Of a stretch of 64,000 bases of DNA, positions 9,466-17,651 are shown one piece after another (positions within the stretch are counted from its first letter, which is position 1; every line of letters starts with the position of its first letter). The translations under genes and the position numbers were made by a program. Source of the stretch: Alsobacter sp045348435 (GTDB lineage Bacteria > Pseudomonadota > Alphaproteobacteria > Rhizobiales > Beijerinckiaceae); the NCBI RefSeq assembly GCF_045348435.1, contig NZ_CP157484.1, positions 1,426,001-1,490,000 on the forward strand, read 5' to 3'. The notes beneath the pieces are model-generated. The model worked only from the letters and a program-made list of their open reading frames with translations, ran no database searches and had not been told where the DNA came from.

Positions 9466-9668
9466 GCAAAGCTGATCTCCATCGGAATAATGTGCGAGGG
9501 CGGGGCCGGCATGGGGCAGGTGGCCTACAATAGCAGCCCAGTTCTCGGCGCTTGGCCAGCTCAACAAAGGCGTACGCCTTCCGGTGGTGGCTTGGCCCCC
9601 ACGGCCCCGCGTCGACAGGCCGGTTCAGCCAGGATCCGCGTGAATTACTCCTCATGCGCGCTGGCCTG
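9466..9668. repeat. EPS intergenic repeat, copy A
   Basis: This block between the divergent GT4 and wzx1 genes aligns with 11479-11692 along its length. Shared landmarks in the same order: GATCTCCATCGG, TCAACAAAGGCGTACGCCTT, GGCCCCGCG, GAATTACTCC and a following CATGC/CGCTGG. Similarity in non-coding DNA upstream of two EPS transcription units points to a duplicated control region or leader. Boundaries are approximate. Confidence 0.65.
9567..9580. promoter_or_regulatory. 14-bp perfect palindrome AAGGCGTACGCCTT (copy A)
   Basis: Perfectly self-complementary and placed between divergent start codons, 125 bases from GT4 and 177 from wzx1. The same palindrome recurs in copy B at 11590-11603. A dimeric-regulator operator is the simplest reading but is inferred. 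Confidence 0.5.
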
Positions 9669-9757
9669 CCTTGTGAAAATAGTGAAGGTGACCTACGCCG
9701 AAAGAGCTTCGCGGCCGCTGGACAAGCAAGGCCTGACATCGCGACCTGGAGACATGC

Positions 9758-11233
9758 TTGGATCATACAGCGCAAAAAGCTTTGATCTGGACGATGATCG
9801 ACGTGCTCGGCAGTCAGGTCTCCCCATTCGTCGCCTTTTTAATCATAGCACGTTTTATTGACCCCCATGATTACGGGACTTTCGCCCTGGCGATGTCATG
9901 CTTGGCGCCCTTGACCGTGGTGCTCTACCAAGGCCTGGCGGACGCGCTGATCACGGCGATCGATCCGGACGAGGCCTACATCGCGACCGCTTTCTGGATG
10001 AATATGGGGCTGGCGCTCGTCATCACCGCCATCGTTCAGGTCATTGCAGGATCGCTCGCTGAACTCTTTCGCGCCCCGGTGATGGAGCCTGCTCTGCGCT
10101 GGCTTTCGCTGCTGGCTGTCCTACAAGGATTGGTCAGCGTGCATGTGGCGTTGTATCGACGCAGGCTGGAGATGGGCGTGCTGGCCCGCCGAACGCTCAT
10201 CGGCCGCGCGCTGGGAGCCGCGCTCGGCATCGGACTGGCCGTCGCCGGGTTTGGCATATGGGCGCTCGTCGCCATGCAACTGATTCAATCAGCTGTCGCC
10301 GCCGCGATCTTATGGGGGGTGAGCGATTGGCGGCCGAAGCTGTGTTTTAACGTCCAGCACTGTCGAGATGTCCTGCGCTTCGGGACCCATTTCACCTCAG
10401 CCAGCCTCGCCACTGCGGTGGTCAACATCGCAGACAACTTGATTGTCGGATTCTTTTTCGATCCCAAGGCCGTGGGATTATATGTGCTCGCGGCGCGGAT
10501 CCTGGAGATGGCGACGACGGTCGTGCTCGTCCCGATGCGGTCGTTGGTGATGCCCTTGCTGAGTAAAGCGGCTTCCGATCCCCCCCTCTTCGCAAGCAGT
10601 TATCGGGGCATGGTCACCCCAGCTTTCCTAGCCTGGATGCCCATCATTCTGATCTTAGCGACGACGTCCCGCATTCTGATCCCCGGAATTTTCGGTCCAA
10701 AGTGGGAGGGCGCGGTGGTAGTGCTGCATGCCATGTGCGCCACCGCGTTCACCACGCCGTTGTGGTTTTTTGCGGGACAGGCGCTTTCAGCGGCCGGCCG
10801 CCCCGACGGCTTCTTGAAACTCGCGATGATCCAGATCGGCGTGACCAGCGCCTGTGTGAGCTTCGCGTCACAATTGTCGCTGGCCGCCGTCGGGTGGGGT
10901 TGGGCCTGTGCTTCGGCCGTCATGGTTCCCATCGCGCTGTGGTATCTGAACAGACGCTGCGAGGTTTCCTGGCTGCCGATGGCGCGGGACGCCGCGAAGC
11001 TCGGTTCCGCCGGCCTGGCCCTTCTCACAGCGAGTCTTTGGACATCGGCGATGGCTCACGCTGCCGGCTTCAGCGCATGGATTGGCGCGGCTTTGGGCGC
11101 CGCCGCCGGATTGCTCGTCTACGTTGCGCTGATTGAATTCGTGCTGACCCGCGGGCAGATTTCGGCGGCTGTAAGGGGGCTCGCCGCATTGGCCCAAAGA
11201 CGGGCGCCGCACATCAGCCCGCGCCAGGCCTGA
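9758..11233 (+). CDS. Wzx-type polysaccharide flippase 1 (MOP superfamily)
   Basis: 491 residues, 12-14 hydrophobic segments. It begins with the amphipathic QKALIWTMIDVLGSQ, then FVAFLIIARFIDPHDYGTFALAMS, typical of the polysaccharide-synthesis flippase branch of the MOP superfamily. It would move undecaprenyl-linked repeat units across the inner membrane. TTG is the start, preceded by GGAGA (9748-9752); the paralogue at 17652 also uses TTG at the same alignment position. The proteins share long identical stretches (LYQGLADALI, TAFWMNM, ALRWLSLLA, VSVHVAL, FTTPLWFF) and so arose by duplication. Third positions are less GC-rich than in the second copy. Confidence 0.85.
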   Translation: MDHTAQKALIWTMIDVLGSQVSPFVAFLIIARFIDPHDYGTFALAMSCLAPLTVVLYQGLADALITAIDPDEAYIATAFWMNMGLALVITAIVQVIAGSLAELFRAPVMEPALRWLSLLAVLQGLVSVHVALYRRRLEMGVLARRTLIGRALGAALGIGLAVAGFGIWALVAMQLIQSAVAAAILWGVSDWRPKLCFNVQHCRDVLRFGTHFTSASLATAVVNIADNLIVGFFFDPKAVGLYVLAARILEMATTVVLVPMRSLVMPLLSKAASDPPLFASSYRGMVTPAFLAWMPIILILATTSRILIPGIFGPKWEGAVVVLHAMCATAFTTPLWFFAGQALSAAGRPDGFLKLAMIQIGVTSACVSFASQLSLAAVGWGWACASAVMVPIALWYLNRRCEVSWLPMARDAAKLGSAGLALLTASLWTSAMAHAAGFSAWIGAALGAAAGLLVYVALIEFVLTRGQISAAVRGLAALAQRRAPHISPRQA

Positions 11234-11478
11234 ACTCACGCCGTCCCCGGTCTGAACCACGGGGCGCGTCGCCGCCTTATGGCGCCCTTGGTCGCCCGAA
11301 CCGTGTTTTCGCGACAACGCCCGAGAAAGCGCTGCTCGCTTGCGTCAGCTCTTAAAACCCGACTTCGCCAGCGCGGGCCGCCGGTGAACGCGCGCTTCCT
11401 GGAGCATCAGTTTCTCCGCTTAGGAGCGAACCGAACGCGACCGCCTCGCCCGCCTCGCCGACTTGAGGTCGGGGACAA

Positions 11479-11692
11479 GCCGCAAAACCGATCTCCATCG
11501 GGACATTCGCGCTCGCCAAAGGCGAGGCCGGCCCGGCGCAGACGACTCCCGCGAGAGCGCCCAGTCCGGGCAGCCCGGCCAGTTCAACAAAGGCGTACGC
11601 CTTTCGGCCGGGGCCTGCACGCCTCGGCCCCGCGCAACGCGCCAGTCCCGCGCGGACGCCATGCCGGAATTACTCCCCATGCTCGCTGGCGC
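11479..11692. repeat. EPS intergenic repeat, copy B
   Basis: Second copy of the block at 9466-9668, with landmarks in the same order: CCGATCTCCATCGG (itself an inverted repeat), TTCAACAAAGGCGTACGCCT, CGGCCCCGCG, GGAATTACTCCCCATGC. It ends about 170 bases before the WecG-like gene. Central parts have diverged while landmarks are kept, which suggests constraint. Confidence 0.65.
11589..11604. promoter_or_regulatory. 16-bp perfect palindrome AAAGGCGTACGCCTTT (copy B)
   Basis: Longer version of the copy A palindrome, 256 bases before the WecG-like start. It is a candidate operator shared by two EPS units. Confidence 0.5.
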
Positions 11693-11859
11693 GCCGGGCC
11701 AAAGCAGTCATGATGAATAAAGCCTGAAGAGCTTTGCGCCAGAGCGGCAGCATCCAGAACGGAGAGCAGTGTGCTGCGCTCTGATTGCGAAGCTGCGCGC
11801 CGCAATGGGCTCCGTCGGCAAGAGTCAGAAGAAGCGAAAGCTCTGGCGGAGGTTCGTCC

Positions 11860-12786
11860 ATGAATACGAGTGCTGAGGCGATCTGTGTCGGCGGGATAAG
11901 AACAGCGTGTCTCACCAGAAAAGCGCTGGCGAATACGATGCTGTCCGACTGCCTCGCGGCGAGGCGACAAGGCGGCCAGTCCCTTCCAAAACTCGTCTTC
12001 GCCTCGAACGGCTCGGTGATCGCCCGCTATCACCGGGAGTCGGGATTCCGCGAGCTGATGGACCAGGCCGATATCGTCGACGCCGACGGCATGCCGCTGG
12101 TCCTGTTCTCGCGCATCCTCCAGCACCCGTTGCCCGAGCGCATCGCGACGACGGATTTCATCTTCGACGCCTGCGAGATGGCGCAGGAGCATGGCCTGCG
12201 CTTCTACTTCCTCGGAGGCAAGCGCGACGACAACATGCGCGCCTCCGCCTTCTTCCGCGACCGATATCCGGGCCTGATGCTCGTGGGCTCGCGCGACGGC
12301 TACTTCAAGCGCTCCGACGAGGAGGAGATCTGCGCCGAGATCCGCGAGCGCAAGGTGGACGTCCTCTGGCTGGGGCTGGGAAGCCCGCTCCAGGAGGACT
12401 TCGCCGTCCGTAACAGGTCCCGCCTCGCCGGCGTGGCCTGGATCAGGACCTGCGGTGGCATGTTCGACCACTATTCAGGCCGCAAGCGCCGTGCGCCGGC
12501 CTGGATGCAGAGCGCCGGCCTGGAGTGGCTCTACCGCGCCGCCCAGGAGCCGCGACGGCTCGGCCCGCGCTATATCAAGACGAACCTGCCCGCCCTCTAC
12601 CACCTGATGACCAAGACCGGCCAGGCAGGCGAGATCCACCCAGCCGGCGTCCAGGCGCGCGGGATCCAGGCCGGCGGCATGCCGCCGGGCGCGATTCAGG
12701 TGAGCGCGATCAAGCTCGGCGACGCCGCGGCGGTCCGGTCGCTCGAGGCCGGGGCGGTCCAGACGCGCGAGAGCGCGACCCTCTGA
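11860..12786 (+). CDS. WecG/TagA/CpsF-family (GT26) glycosyltransferase
   Basis: 308 residues from the ATG at 11860, which has GGCGGAGG (11846-11852) seven bases upstream. GT26 features: PKLVFASNGSVIARYH, ADIVDADGMPLVLFS, FYFLGGKRDDNM, LWLGLGSPLQEDF and ACGGMFDHYSGRKRRAPAWMQ-like sequence in the expected order. These enzymes transfer a hexosamine or hexuronate to lipid-linked sugars early in repeat-unit assembly. The last ~50 residues are odd: a short imperfect A-G-V/I-Q/P repeat (PAGVQARGIQAGG, PGAIQVSAI) not expected in the family. It converges on the GNAT-like gene over a strong terminator. Confidence 0.85.
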   Translation: MNTSAEAICVGGIRTACLTRKALANTMLSDCLAARRQGGQSLPKLVFASNGSVIARYHRESGFRELMDQADIVDADGMPLVLFSRILQHPLPERIATTDFIFDACEMAQEHGLRFYFLGGKRDDNMRASAFFRDRYPGLMLVGSRDGYFKRSDEEEICAEIRERKVDVLWLGLGSPLQEDFAVRNRSRLAGVAWIRTCGGMFDHYSGRKRRAPAWMQSAGLEWLYRAAQEPRRLGPRYIKTNLPALYHLMTKTGQAGEIHPAGVQARGIQAGGMPPGAIQVSAIKLGDAAAVRSLEAGAVQTRESATL

Positions 12787-12830
12787 GCAGACGCAGAGCA
12801 GGCCGGACGCGGCCTGCTTCTGAACCCCAG

Positions 12831-12869
12831 AACGAAAAGAGCAGGCCGGAGGGGCCTGCTCTTTTCGTT
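12831..12869. terminator. Bidirectional terminator, 17-bp perfect stem
   Basis: AACGAAAAGAGCAGGCC (12831-12847) is perfectly complementary to 12853-12869 with a five-base loop. The stem ends in A/T-rich arms on both sides, so it can terminate in both directions between the convergent WecG-like and GNAT-like genes. A smaller hairpin (AGCAGGCC...GGCCTGCT) lies just before it. Confidence 0.88.
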
Positions 12870-12895
12870 GAGATCCGATGTCGTCTCCCGGGAGG

Positions 12896-14023
12896 TCAGC
12901 CCGCCTTGCGCTTGCGCCAGGCGATGACGCCCCGAAAGGCGGCGTCGGCGGCTGCGGTGAGCGCCGGGTTTCCCACCCAGGCGGCCAGCATCGGCTGGTG
13001 GCGGGTCCCGAAGCGCTGCTTGTAGGGCTCGTCCCCGATCGTCAGGTCGAAGACGCTCTGGCGGCGCGCGATGCAGTCCTCGATCAGGCTCTCGATCGTC
13101 AGCAGGCCCACCGAGAAGTTTTTCAGCTCCGGCGCGGGGTCGAAGGCGATCATCAGGAACATGAACCGCTCGGCGTCCGACAAGCCGAAAATGACCGAGA
13201 TGGGCCGGGAGTCGAGCGAGAGCACGAAGGTCCGGGCGAACCCTTCGGGCGCTCCGGCGACCGCGACGCGCTGGTAGAAGTCGAAATAGAGCGGGTTCAG
13301 AAGCGGGTCGCCCTCGAAGCGCCCCTTGCGGAACTCCCGCATCTGCGCGAAGGCGGCCCGGATCGCGGCCGGATCGCGCTCCTCGCGGAAGCTGAGCTCT
13401 CCGCGCTTGGCCAGCCGTCGCCGCAGCTGATCCAGGGTCTTGACGAAGCTGGCCGACAGCGCCTCCTTCCGCCAGGATGAGAAGTCCGGCGACAGCGGTG
13501 CTTCATGGGCGTGGTAGCCCATTGGGCTGAATCGGATCCCCTCCAGCGGCGCCAGCGCCGACGCCTGGTCGGCTCGGATGCGGCGGATCCGGGCGAGCCC
13601 CAGCGGCGGCAGCCGCGAGCGGTCCCTGCGGATCGCGTCTTGTAGGGTCGAGACGTCGAGGGAGGCGTCCACGATGATGGGGTTGTAGTCGGAGACGTCG
13701 CAGTCGACCCCGTCCATAAAAGGCACCGGGCCGATCCGGCGCTTGATCATCGGCCAGGCCAGGCAGAGGCGGCCGTCGCTCAAGCGCCGCACCGTCCTGA
13801 CGCAGGCGGTCCCGTCCCGGCGGGGGATCAACTGCTCGAACACCGCGCCCAGCCAAAGCGGATGCTGGAACAGGGAGGCCTTCGCGCGCTGATAAAGGTC
13901 CCGGTACTCCGCCCCGCGGAAGTCGAACCCGGTTTCGTCGGCGACCGTGACCCGGAAATCCCGCGCCGGCGCGGCGGCTTGCGTCTGCTCCGCTCCGATT
14001 TCCGTAAAGGACACCGCCTCCAT
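12896..14023 (-). CDS. FemAB/CelD-type GNAT acyltransferase of the EPS locus
   Basis: 375 residues. The C-terminal half carries the BioF2-like/GNAT_6 signature: HEAPLSPDFSSWRKEALS, FRKGRFEGDPLL, RPISVIFGLSDAERFMFLMIAFDP and the closing FDLTIGDEPYKQRFG, typical of CelD-like proteins in EPS and cellulose loci. These transfer an acyl or aminoacyl group from CoA or tRNA; the substrate here is unknown. With the neighbouring ATP-grasp, methyltransferase and hydrolase genes it probably decorates the polymer or its precursor. Its start faces the ATP-grasp gene across a 240-bp divergent region where I see no clear promoter. Confidence 0.75.
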   Translation of the reverse strand: MEAVSFTEIGAEQTQAAAPARDFRVTVADETGFDFRGAEYRDLYQRAKASLFQHPLWLGAVFEQLIPRRDGTACVRTVRRLSDGRLCLAWPMIKRRIGPVPFMDGVDCDVSDYNPIIVDASLDVSTLQDAIRRDRSRLPPLGLARIRRIRADQASALAPLEGIRFSPMGYHAHEAPLSPDFSSWRKEALSASFVKTLDQLRRRLAKRGELSFREERDPAAIRAAFAQMREFRKGRFEGDPLLNPLYFDFYQRVAVAGAPEGFARTFVLSLDSRPISVIFGLSDAERFMFLMIAFDPAPELKNFSVGLLTIESLIEDCIARRQSVFDLTIGDEPYKQRFGTRHQPMLAAWVGNPALTAAADAAFRGVIAWRKRKAG

Positions 14024-14263
14024 GCGCTCAACCTCCGGCTGTTTTCAGGCGCGCCCAGCATCTCACGAAAGCCGCCGCCGGGGGCTGGCGATTAAGGGCT
14101 ACCGACGGTCGGAACGGGCTCAGGCCGGGCGGACGCAGTCGGCTTGGCCTACCCCCATCGCTCCAGGCCGTAGCCCTATGCGCGATGTCGAACGCAACGC
14201 CCGGACGCTAGTCTTTTGCCGACAGGGGCTCCGGCGTCCCGCTGTGCGAATGGCGAGTTTACG

Positions 14264-15439
14264 ATGACGACACAGAGCGTTGAAGGGGTCGGCGATCGGG
14301 GCGCAGGCCGTCCGAGCCGGCCCAAGGTTGTGCTTTTGTCGCCTCCCGGCGACCTCGGGCAGATCGTCCTACGAAGCCTATCGGGGCTGAACGCCCGAAC
14401 CCTGCTGGTGTGCGAGCCGCGGTCCTCCATCCGCATGTCGGCGCATGTGAGCGGGACGCTGCTGGCGGCCGAGAACGTCTTCGACAACGGCCTCGCCATC
14501 GCCCAGGCCCTCGAAGAGGAGCATCGGCGCGACCCGATCGACATCGTGCTGTCGAGCTCGGTGAGGGGCCTTTCCGTCCTGGGGCGCATCCGCAACCAGA
14601 TCTCCCCGCCGGTGTACCCGATGGCGGACGAAGCCCTGCTGGCCCGCCTCAACGACAAGTGGCGCTTCGCGAGCGTCTGCGCCGAATGCAACGTGCCCAC
14701 CCCGCGCACGCTCCGCTTCGCGTCGGCGAGCGAACTCGACGTCGCGGCGCTAACCCGCTCGATCGGCTTTCCATGCGTGTTCAAGCCTACCAACGCCTCG
14801 GGCGGCGACGGCGTGAAGGTGGTCCGCAACGAAACCGAACTGGTGAAGGCCGTGGCCGACAACGCCCGCTTCGTCAGCGACGGCTTCCTCGTCCAGGAGT
14901 TTCGCGAGGGCGTCGACGTCGGCCTTAGCGTCTTCGCCGTCAACGGCGAGATCCGCAACTGGTCCACGTTCCAGTGCGACGGATACTGGTCCACCCGCTT
15001 TTGCGAGGTGCCCGATCTTCTCGACGCCGGCCGCCGCATCGTGTCCCAGACGAAGTTCACCGGCGTGGCCAATTTCGACGCCCGCCGCAACCCGAACAAT
15101 GGCGAACTCGCGGTGCTGGAGTGCAATCCACGCTTCTTCAGGCGCGTCAGCGCCGCGCGGATCAACGGCCTGGATTTCGTGGCCGCCGGCCTGGCGTCGC
15201 TCGGGCTCGCGCCGCGGCAACCCTCGTTCCTCACGACCGGGCGCCACCTCTCGGCGAGCGACGTCGCGAGCTGGTCGGGCCTCCGGATGATGGCGCGCGA
15301 AGGCTACTCGCTGGCCTCGCTCGGGCGGGACTTCGCCGAATTCCTGCGCGACCCCGCTCCGGGCATCGGCTCCTTCGCCAATGAGTGGCTGCATCTCGCG
15401 GCCGACAAGGTCAGGCTCAAGCCGTCCATCTCAGGCTAG
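14264..15439 (+). CDS. ATP-grasp domain carboxylate-amine ligase
   Basis: About 391 residues. The ATP-grasp fold is visible: a substrate domain (KVVLLSPPGDLGQIVLRSLSG), then MADEALLARLNDKWRFASVCAE, the ATP-lid lysine region GFPCVFKPTNASGGDGVKVV, LVQEFREGVDVGLSVF, and the metal-binding end VLECNPRFFRR. Such enzymes join a carboxylate to an amine through an acyl-phosphate. In an EPS locus the likely job is amidation of a uronic acid or addition of an amino acid to a precursor; this is inference. The ATG at 14264 is preferred to a TTG 16 codons upstream, because similarity starts after it. Confidence 0.78.
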   Translation: MTTQSVEGVGDRGAGRPSRPKVVLLSPPGDLGQIVLRSLSGLNARTLLVCEPRSSIRMSAHVSGTLLAAENVFDNGLAIAQALEEEHRRDPIDIVLSSSVRGLSVLGRIRNQISPPVYPMADEALLARLNDKWRFASVCAECNVPTPRTLRFASASELDVAALTRSIGFPCVFKPTNASGGDGVKVVRNETELVKAVADNARFVSDGFLVQEFREGVDVGLSVFAVNGEIRNWSTFQCDGYWSTRFCEVPDLLDAGRRIVSQTKFTGVANFDARRNPNNGELAVLECNPRFFRRVSAARINGLDFVAAGLASLGLAPRQPSFLTTGRHLSASDVASWSGLRMMAREGYSLASLGRDFAEFLRDPAPGIGSFANEWLHLAADKVRLKPSISG

Positions 15440-15470
15440 CGCAGGGCGGATTTGACGCCATCCACGATCC

Positions 15471-15581
15471 GTCATTCCCGGCGGCGCGCAGCGCCGCGAA
15501 GGCGATCCAGAGAGGGTCCCGGAAGAGGCGTCTTTGGCCCAGCTGGCGGATCCCTGCCCGCGCCTCCGGGCCGGGGATGAC
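15471..15581. repeat. REP/BIME-like inverted repeat element
   Basis: GTCATTCCCGGC (15471-15482) and GCCGGGGATGAC (15570-15581) form near-perfect inverted ends (11 of 12) around a GC-rich core with internal GATCCAG/GGATCC. This resembles the dispersed extragenic palindromes ending in GTCATTCCCGG known in many alphaproteobacteria. It lies in the 258-bp gap after the ATP-grasp gene. Confidence 0.55.
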
Positions 15582-15697
15582 GTGGGACGGGGACGGCTGC
15601 ACGCCACAGGCGTTGGCGCACATTCGGCTCAAGACGAAAGCGGCGGAAAGTCCTATGCCTTCCCGCCATTTTCCTTTGTCCTGAAACGCTGAACGGC

Positions 15698-16477
15698 TCA
15701 GGCGTGAGCCATGTAATAAATCCAGCTGTCCGTCATGCCGGCGAACTCATCGGGGCTGCGCCACCCGCCGTCGCGCCCGACCACTTTCGCAGCCCTGAAG
15801 CCGGCGGCCTCAAGCTGCAAGACCTGCGCCTGCGGCGTGATGTAATAGGTCAGGAGCGAGTACATATGGGCTTGGTCGTTCAGGATTGCGTAATCCGCCC
15901 CCTGCACCTCGCGCCTGCGCCTGGCCGCATGCAGGACGATTCCCCCCGGATAGGTCAGAAGCTTCTTCACACAACCCATGGGATCGCGAAGGGGGTCGCC
16001 CCTCAGCCGGCGCAGCGCCCAGGGCGACTGCAGGCTGGCGTTGCGGTTGTGGGTCGAGAACACGAAGGGGCTGCCGGGTTTCAGGACCCGGCGGCACTCG
16101 CCCAGCACCTTCAGGCGGTCGGCGTGGTCGACATAGTCGAGCCCGTTGAAGCTGAACAAGACCAGGCCGAAGGATCCCGTCGCGAAACGGGAAAGGTCGC
16201 GCGCATCGCCGACCTCGAACCGTTCGTCCGGAAAACGCACCCGGCAGGCCGCCACCATTTCCGGGGAGTAATCCATGCCGACATAGACGTCCGTGAGCGC
16301 CGTCAGGGCGGGGGTGGTGCGTCCGACGCCCACGCCGAGGTCGAGAATAGGCTCGCCTCTGATGCGGTCACGGATGCTGTCCAGGATCGTCGCCTCGGCG
16401 GGCTGAAGCGCACATTCGGCCTGATAGGCCGCCACCACCGTGCGGTTGCGGAATGTCGCGAGATTTGGCTCAGACAT
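15698..16477 (-). CDS. Class I SAM-dependent methyltransferase
   Basis: 259 residues from the ATG at 16477. Motif I is ILDLGVGVGRTTPAL (SAM-binding Gly loop), then VGMDYSPEMVAAC, FEVGDARDL and SFGLVLFSFNGLDYV, all of the Methyltransf_11/25 type. The Trp/Tyr-rich C-terminal part is probably a substrate lid. Within the EPS locus a sugar O-methylation or a modification of a carried group is plausible, but the substrate is unknown. An in-frame upstream extension (Pro/Arg-rich) was rejected. It is transcribed away from the alpha/beta-hydrolase gene. Confidence 0.8.
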   Translation of the reverse strand: MSEPNLATFRNRTVVAAYQAECALQPAEATILDSIRDRIRGEPILDLGVGVGRTTPALTALTDVYVGMDYSPEMVAACRVRFPDERFEVGDARDLSRFATGSFGLVLFSFNGLDYVDHADRLKVLGECRRVLKPGSPFVFSTHNRNASLQSPWALRRLRGDPLRDPMGCVKKLLTYPGGIVLHAARRRREVQGADYAILNDQAHMYSLLTYYITPQAQVLQLEAAGFRAAKVVGRDGGWRSPDEFAGMTDSWIYYMAHA

Positions 16478-16646
16478 ACACTGCGCCCCCGAACTCCACT
16501 GCAGGCCGATTCTTCTAGCAATCATCGAGCCAAGCAAGCGGGCGACGGCATTGCGCCAGTGTCCAAGAGAGGTAGTCCATGAACTCAGTGTCGGCGAGTC
16601 TTGGAGTGCGATTACGATCCGGCTGCGGCGTGGCGTCGCCACGACC

Positions 16647-17639
16647 ATGAAAATGGCGTCCCCGCAGTCTCCGGAGCGCGACGTGCACCCAAGACTCTTG
16701 AAGAAGTGGGCGGCTGTCGCCACAGGCCTCGGCTTGCTGGCCGGCGGCGGCTTCCTCGCGCAGCTGGCCAGGGGAGGGGAGTGGTTCACCCGCAAGGGCG
16801 ACGGCGGGCTGACTTTCCCCGAGCCCAGCGGCGCCACCTCGGCCCCGATGGCCGTCTATTATCATCGTCCCGACGGCTGGCGCGCTGAGGACGGCAAGGT
16901 CCTGGTGCTGATCCATGGCGCGGACCGCGATGCGCGGGCCATGCGCGACGCCTGGCGTCAGGCCTCGGAGGCGCACGGGCTGCTGGTGATCGCGCCGGAG
17001 TTCAACGACCGGAAATACCCCGACACGCGCTGGTTCAACCTCGGCAATACGATCGATCGGGCCGGCCGGCCTGTCCCGCAGGATCGCTGGAGCTTCGGCG
17101 CGGTCGAGCGCGCGGTGGCGGCGGTGCGCGCCGAGACCGGCGCGGCGGGCGGGCCCTATATGATCTACGGCTTCTCGGCCGGCTCGCAGTTCACGATGCG
17201 CCTGCTCTACCTCACCGGCGCGCGCAATGTGAGCCGCGCCATCCTGAGCAGCGCCGGCTGGTACACGATCCCGGATCTCGCCAAGCCATGGCCGTGCGGC
17301 CTCGCCGGCGCCGACGTCACGCCAGACAAGTTGCGCTCGTTTCTGAAACTGAACGTCACGCTCCAGCTGGGCGAACTGGACAGCAAGGCGAGCGATTATT
17401 TCGGGGCCGAGGGCTTCGAGGACTGCGCGGCCGCCCAGGGCGCGCACCGGCTCGCACGGGGGCTGAACTTCTTGGAAGCCGCGCGCAAGGCGGCCGGCGA
17501 CCTCCAGGTCGCGACGCCCTGGACGGTCGCGGTCGCCCCGAAGACGGGTCATTCGGTCGAAGGCATGGCCGCTCATGCGTCGTCCGTCATCTTGCGGCGC
17601 GCGGATGCGGCGTCAACGGGCCGCGTGGCTGCGCACTAA
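16647..17639 (+). CDS. Membrane-anchored alpha/beta hydrolase
   Basis: 330 residues. An N-terminal membrane anchor (WAAVATGLGLLAGGGFLAQL, about residues 20-40) puts the enzyme in the periplasm. The alpha/beta fold shows VLVLIHGADRDARAMRDAW (oxyanion region), the nucleophile elbow YGFSAGSQF (G-x-S-x-G) and KTGHSVEG for the catalytic His. It resembles PHB-depolymerase/feruloyl-esterase-type carboxylesterases. Deacylating a decorated polysaccharide fits its position: its stop is 12 bases before flippase 2, so the pair is co-transcribed. The start is uncertain (ATG 16647 or 16653); no strong ribosome site. Confidence 0.72.
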   Translation: MKMASPQSPERDVHPRLLKKWAAVATGLGLLAGGGFLAQLARGGEWFTRKGDGGLTFPEPSGATSAPMAVYYHRPDGWRAEDGKVLVLIHGADRDARAMRDAWRQASEAHGLLVIAPEFNDRKYPDTRWFNLGNTIDRAGRPVPQDRWSFGAVERAVAAVRAETGAAGGPYMIYGFSAGSQFTMRLLYLTGARNVSRAILSSAGWYTIPDLAKPWPCGLAGADVTPDKLRSFLKLNVTLQLGELDSKASDYFGAEGFEDCAAAQGAHRLARGLNFLEAARKAAGDLQVATPWTVAVAPKTGHSVEGMAAHASSVILRRADAASTGRVAAH

Positions 17640-17651
17640 CCGGAGGCGAAG

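Larger units (their letters stand above)
11234..11859. other. 626-bp non-coding interval between wzx1 and the WecG-like gene
   Basis: No credible gene. It contains intergenic repeat copy B (11479-11692) and ends with the ribosome-binding region of the WecG-like gene. Open frames across it are short and lack ribosome sites. Confidence 0.6.

Noticed and set aside
9443..9775. N-terminal extension of the GT4 protein by about 111 codons
   Set aside because: It runs through the conserved intergenic repeat, overlaps the divergent flippase start and is Arg/Pro-rich without similarity to GT4.
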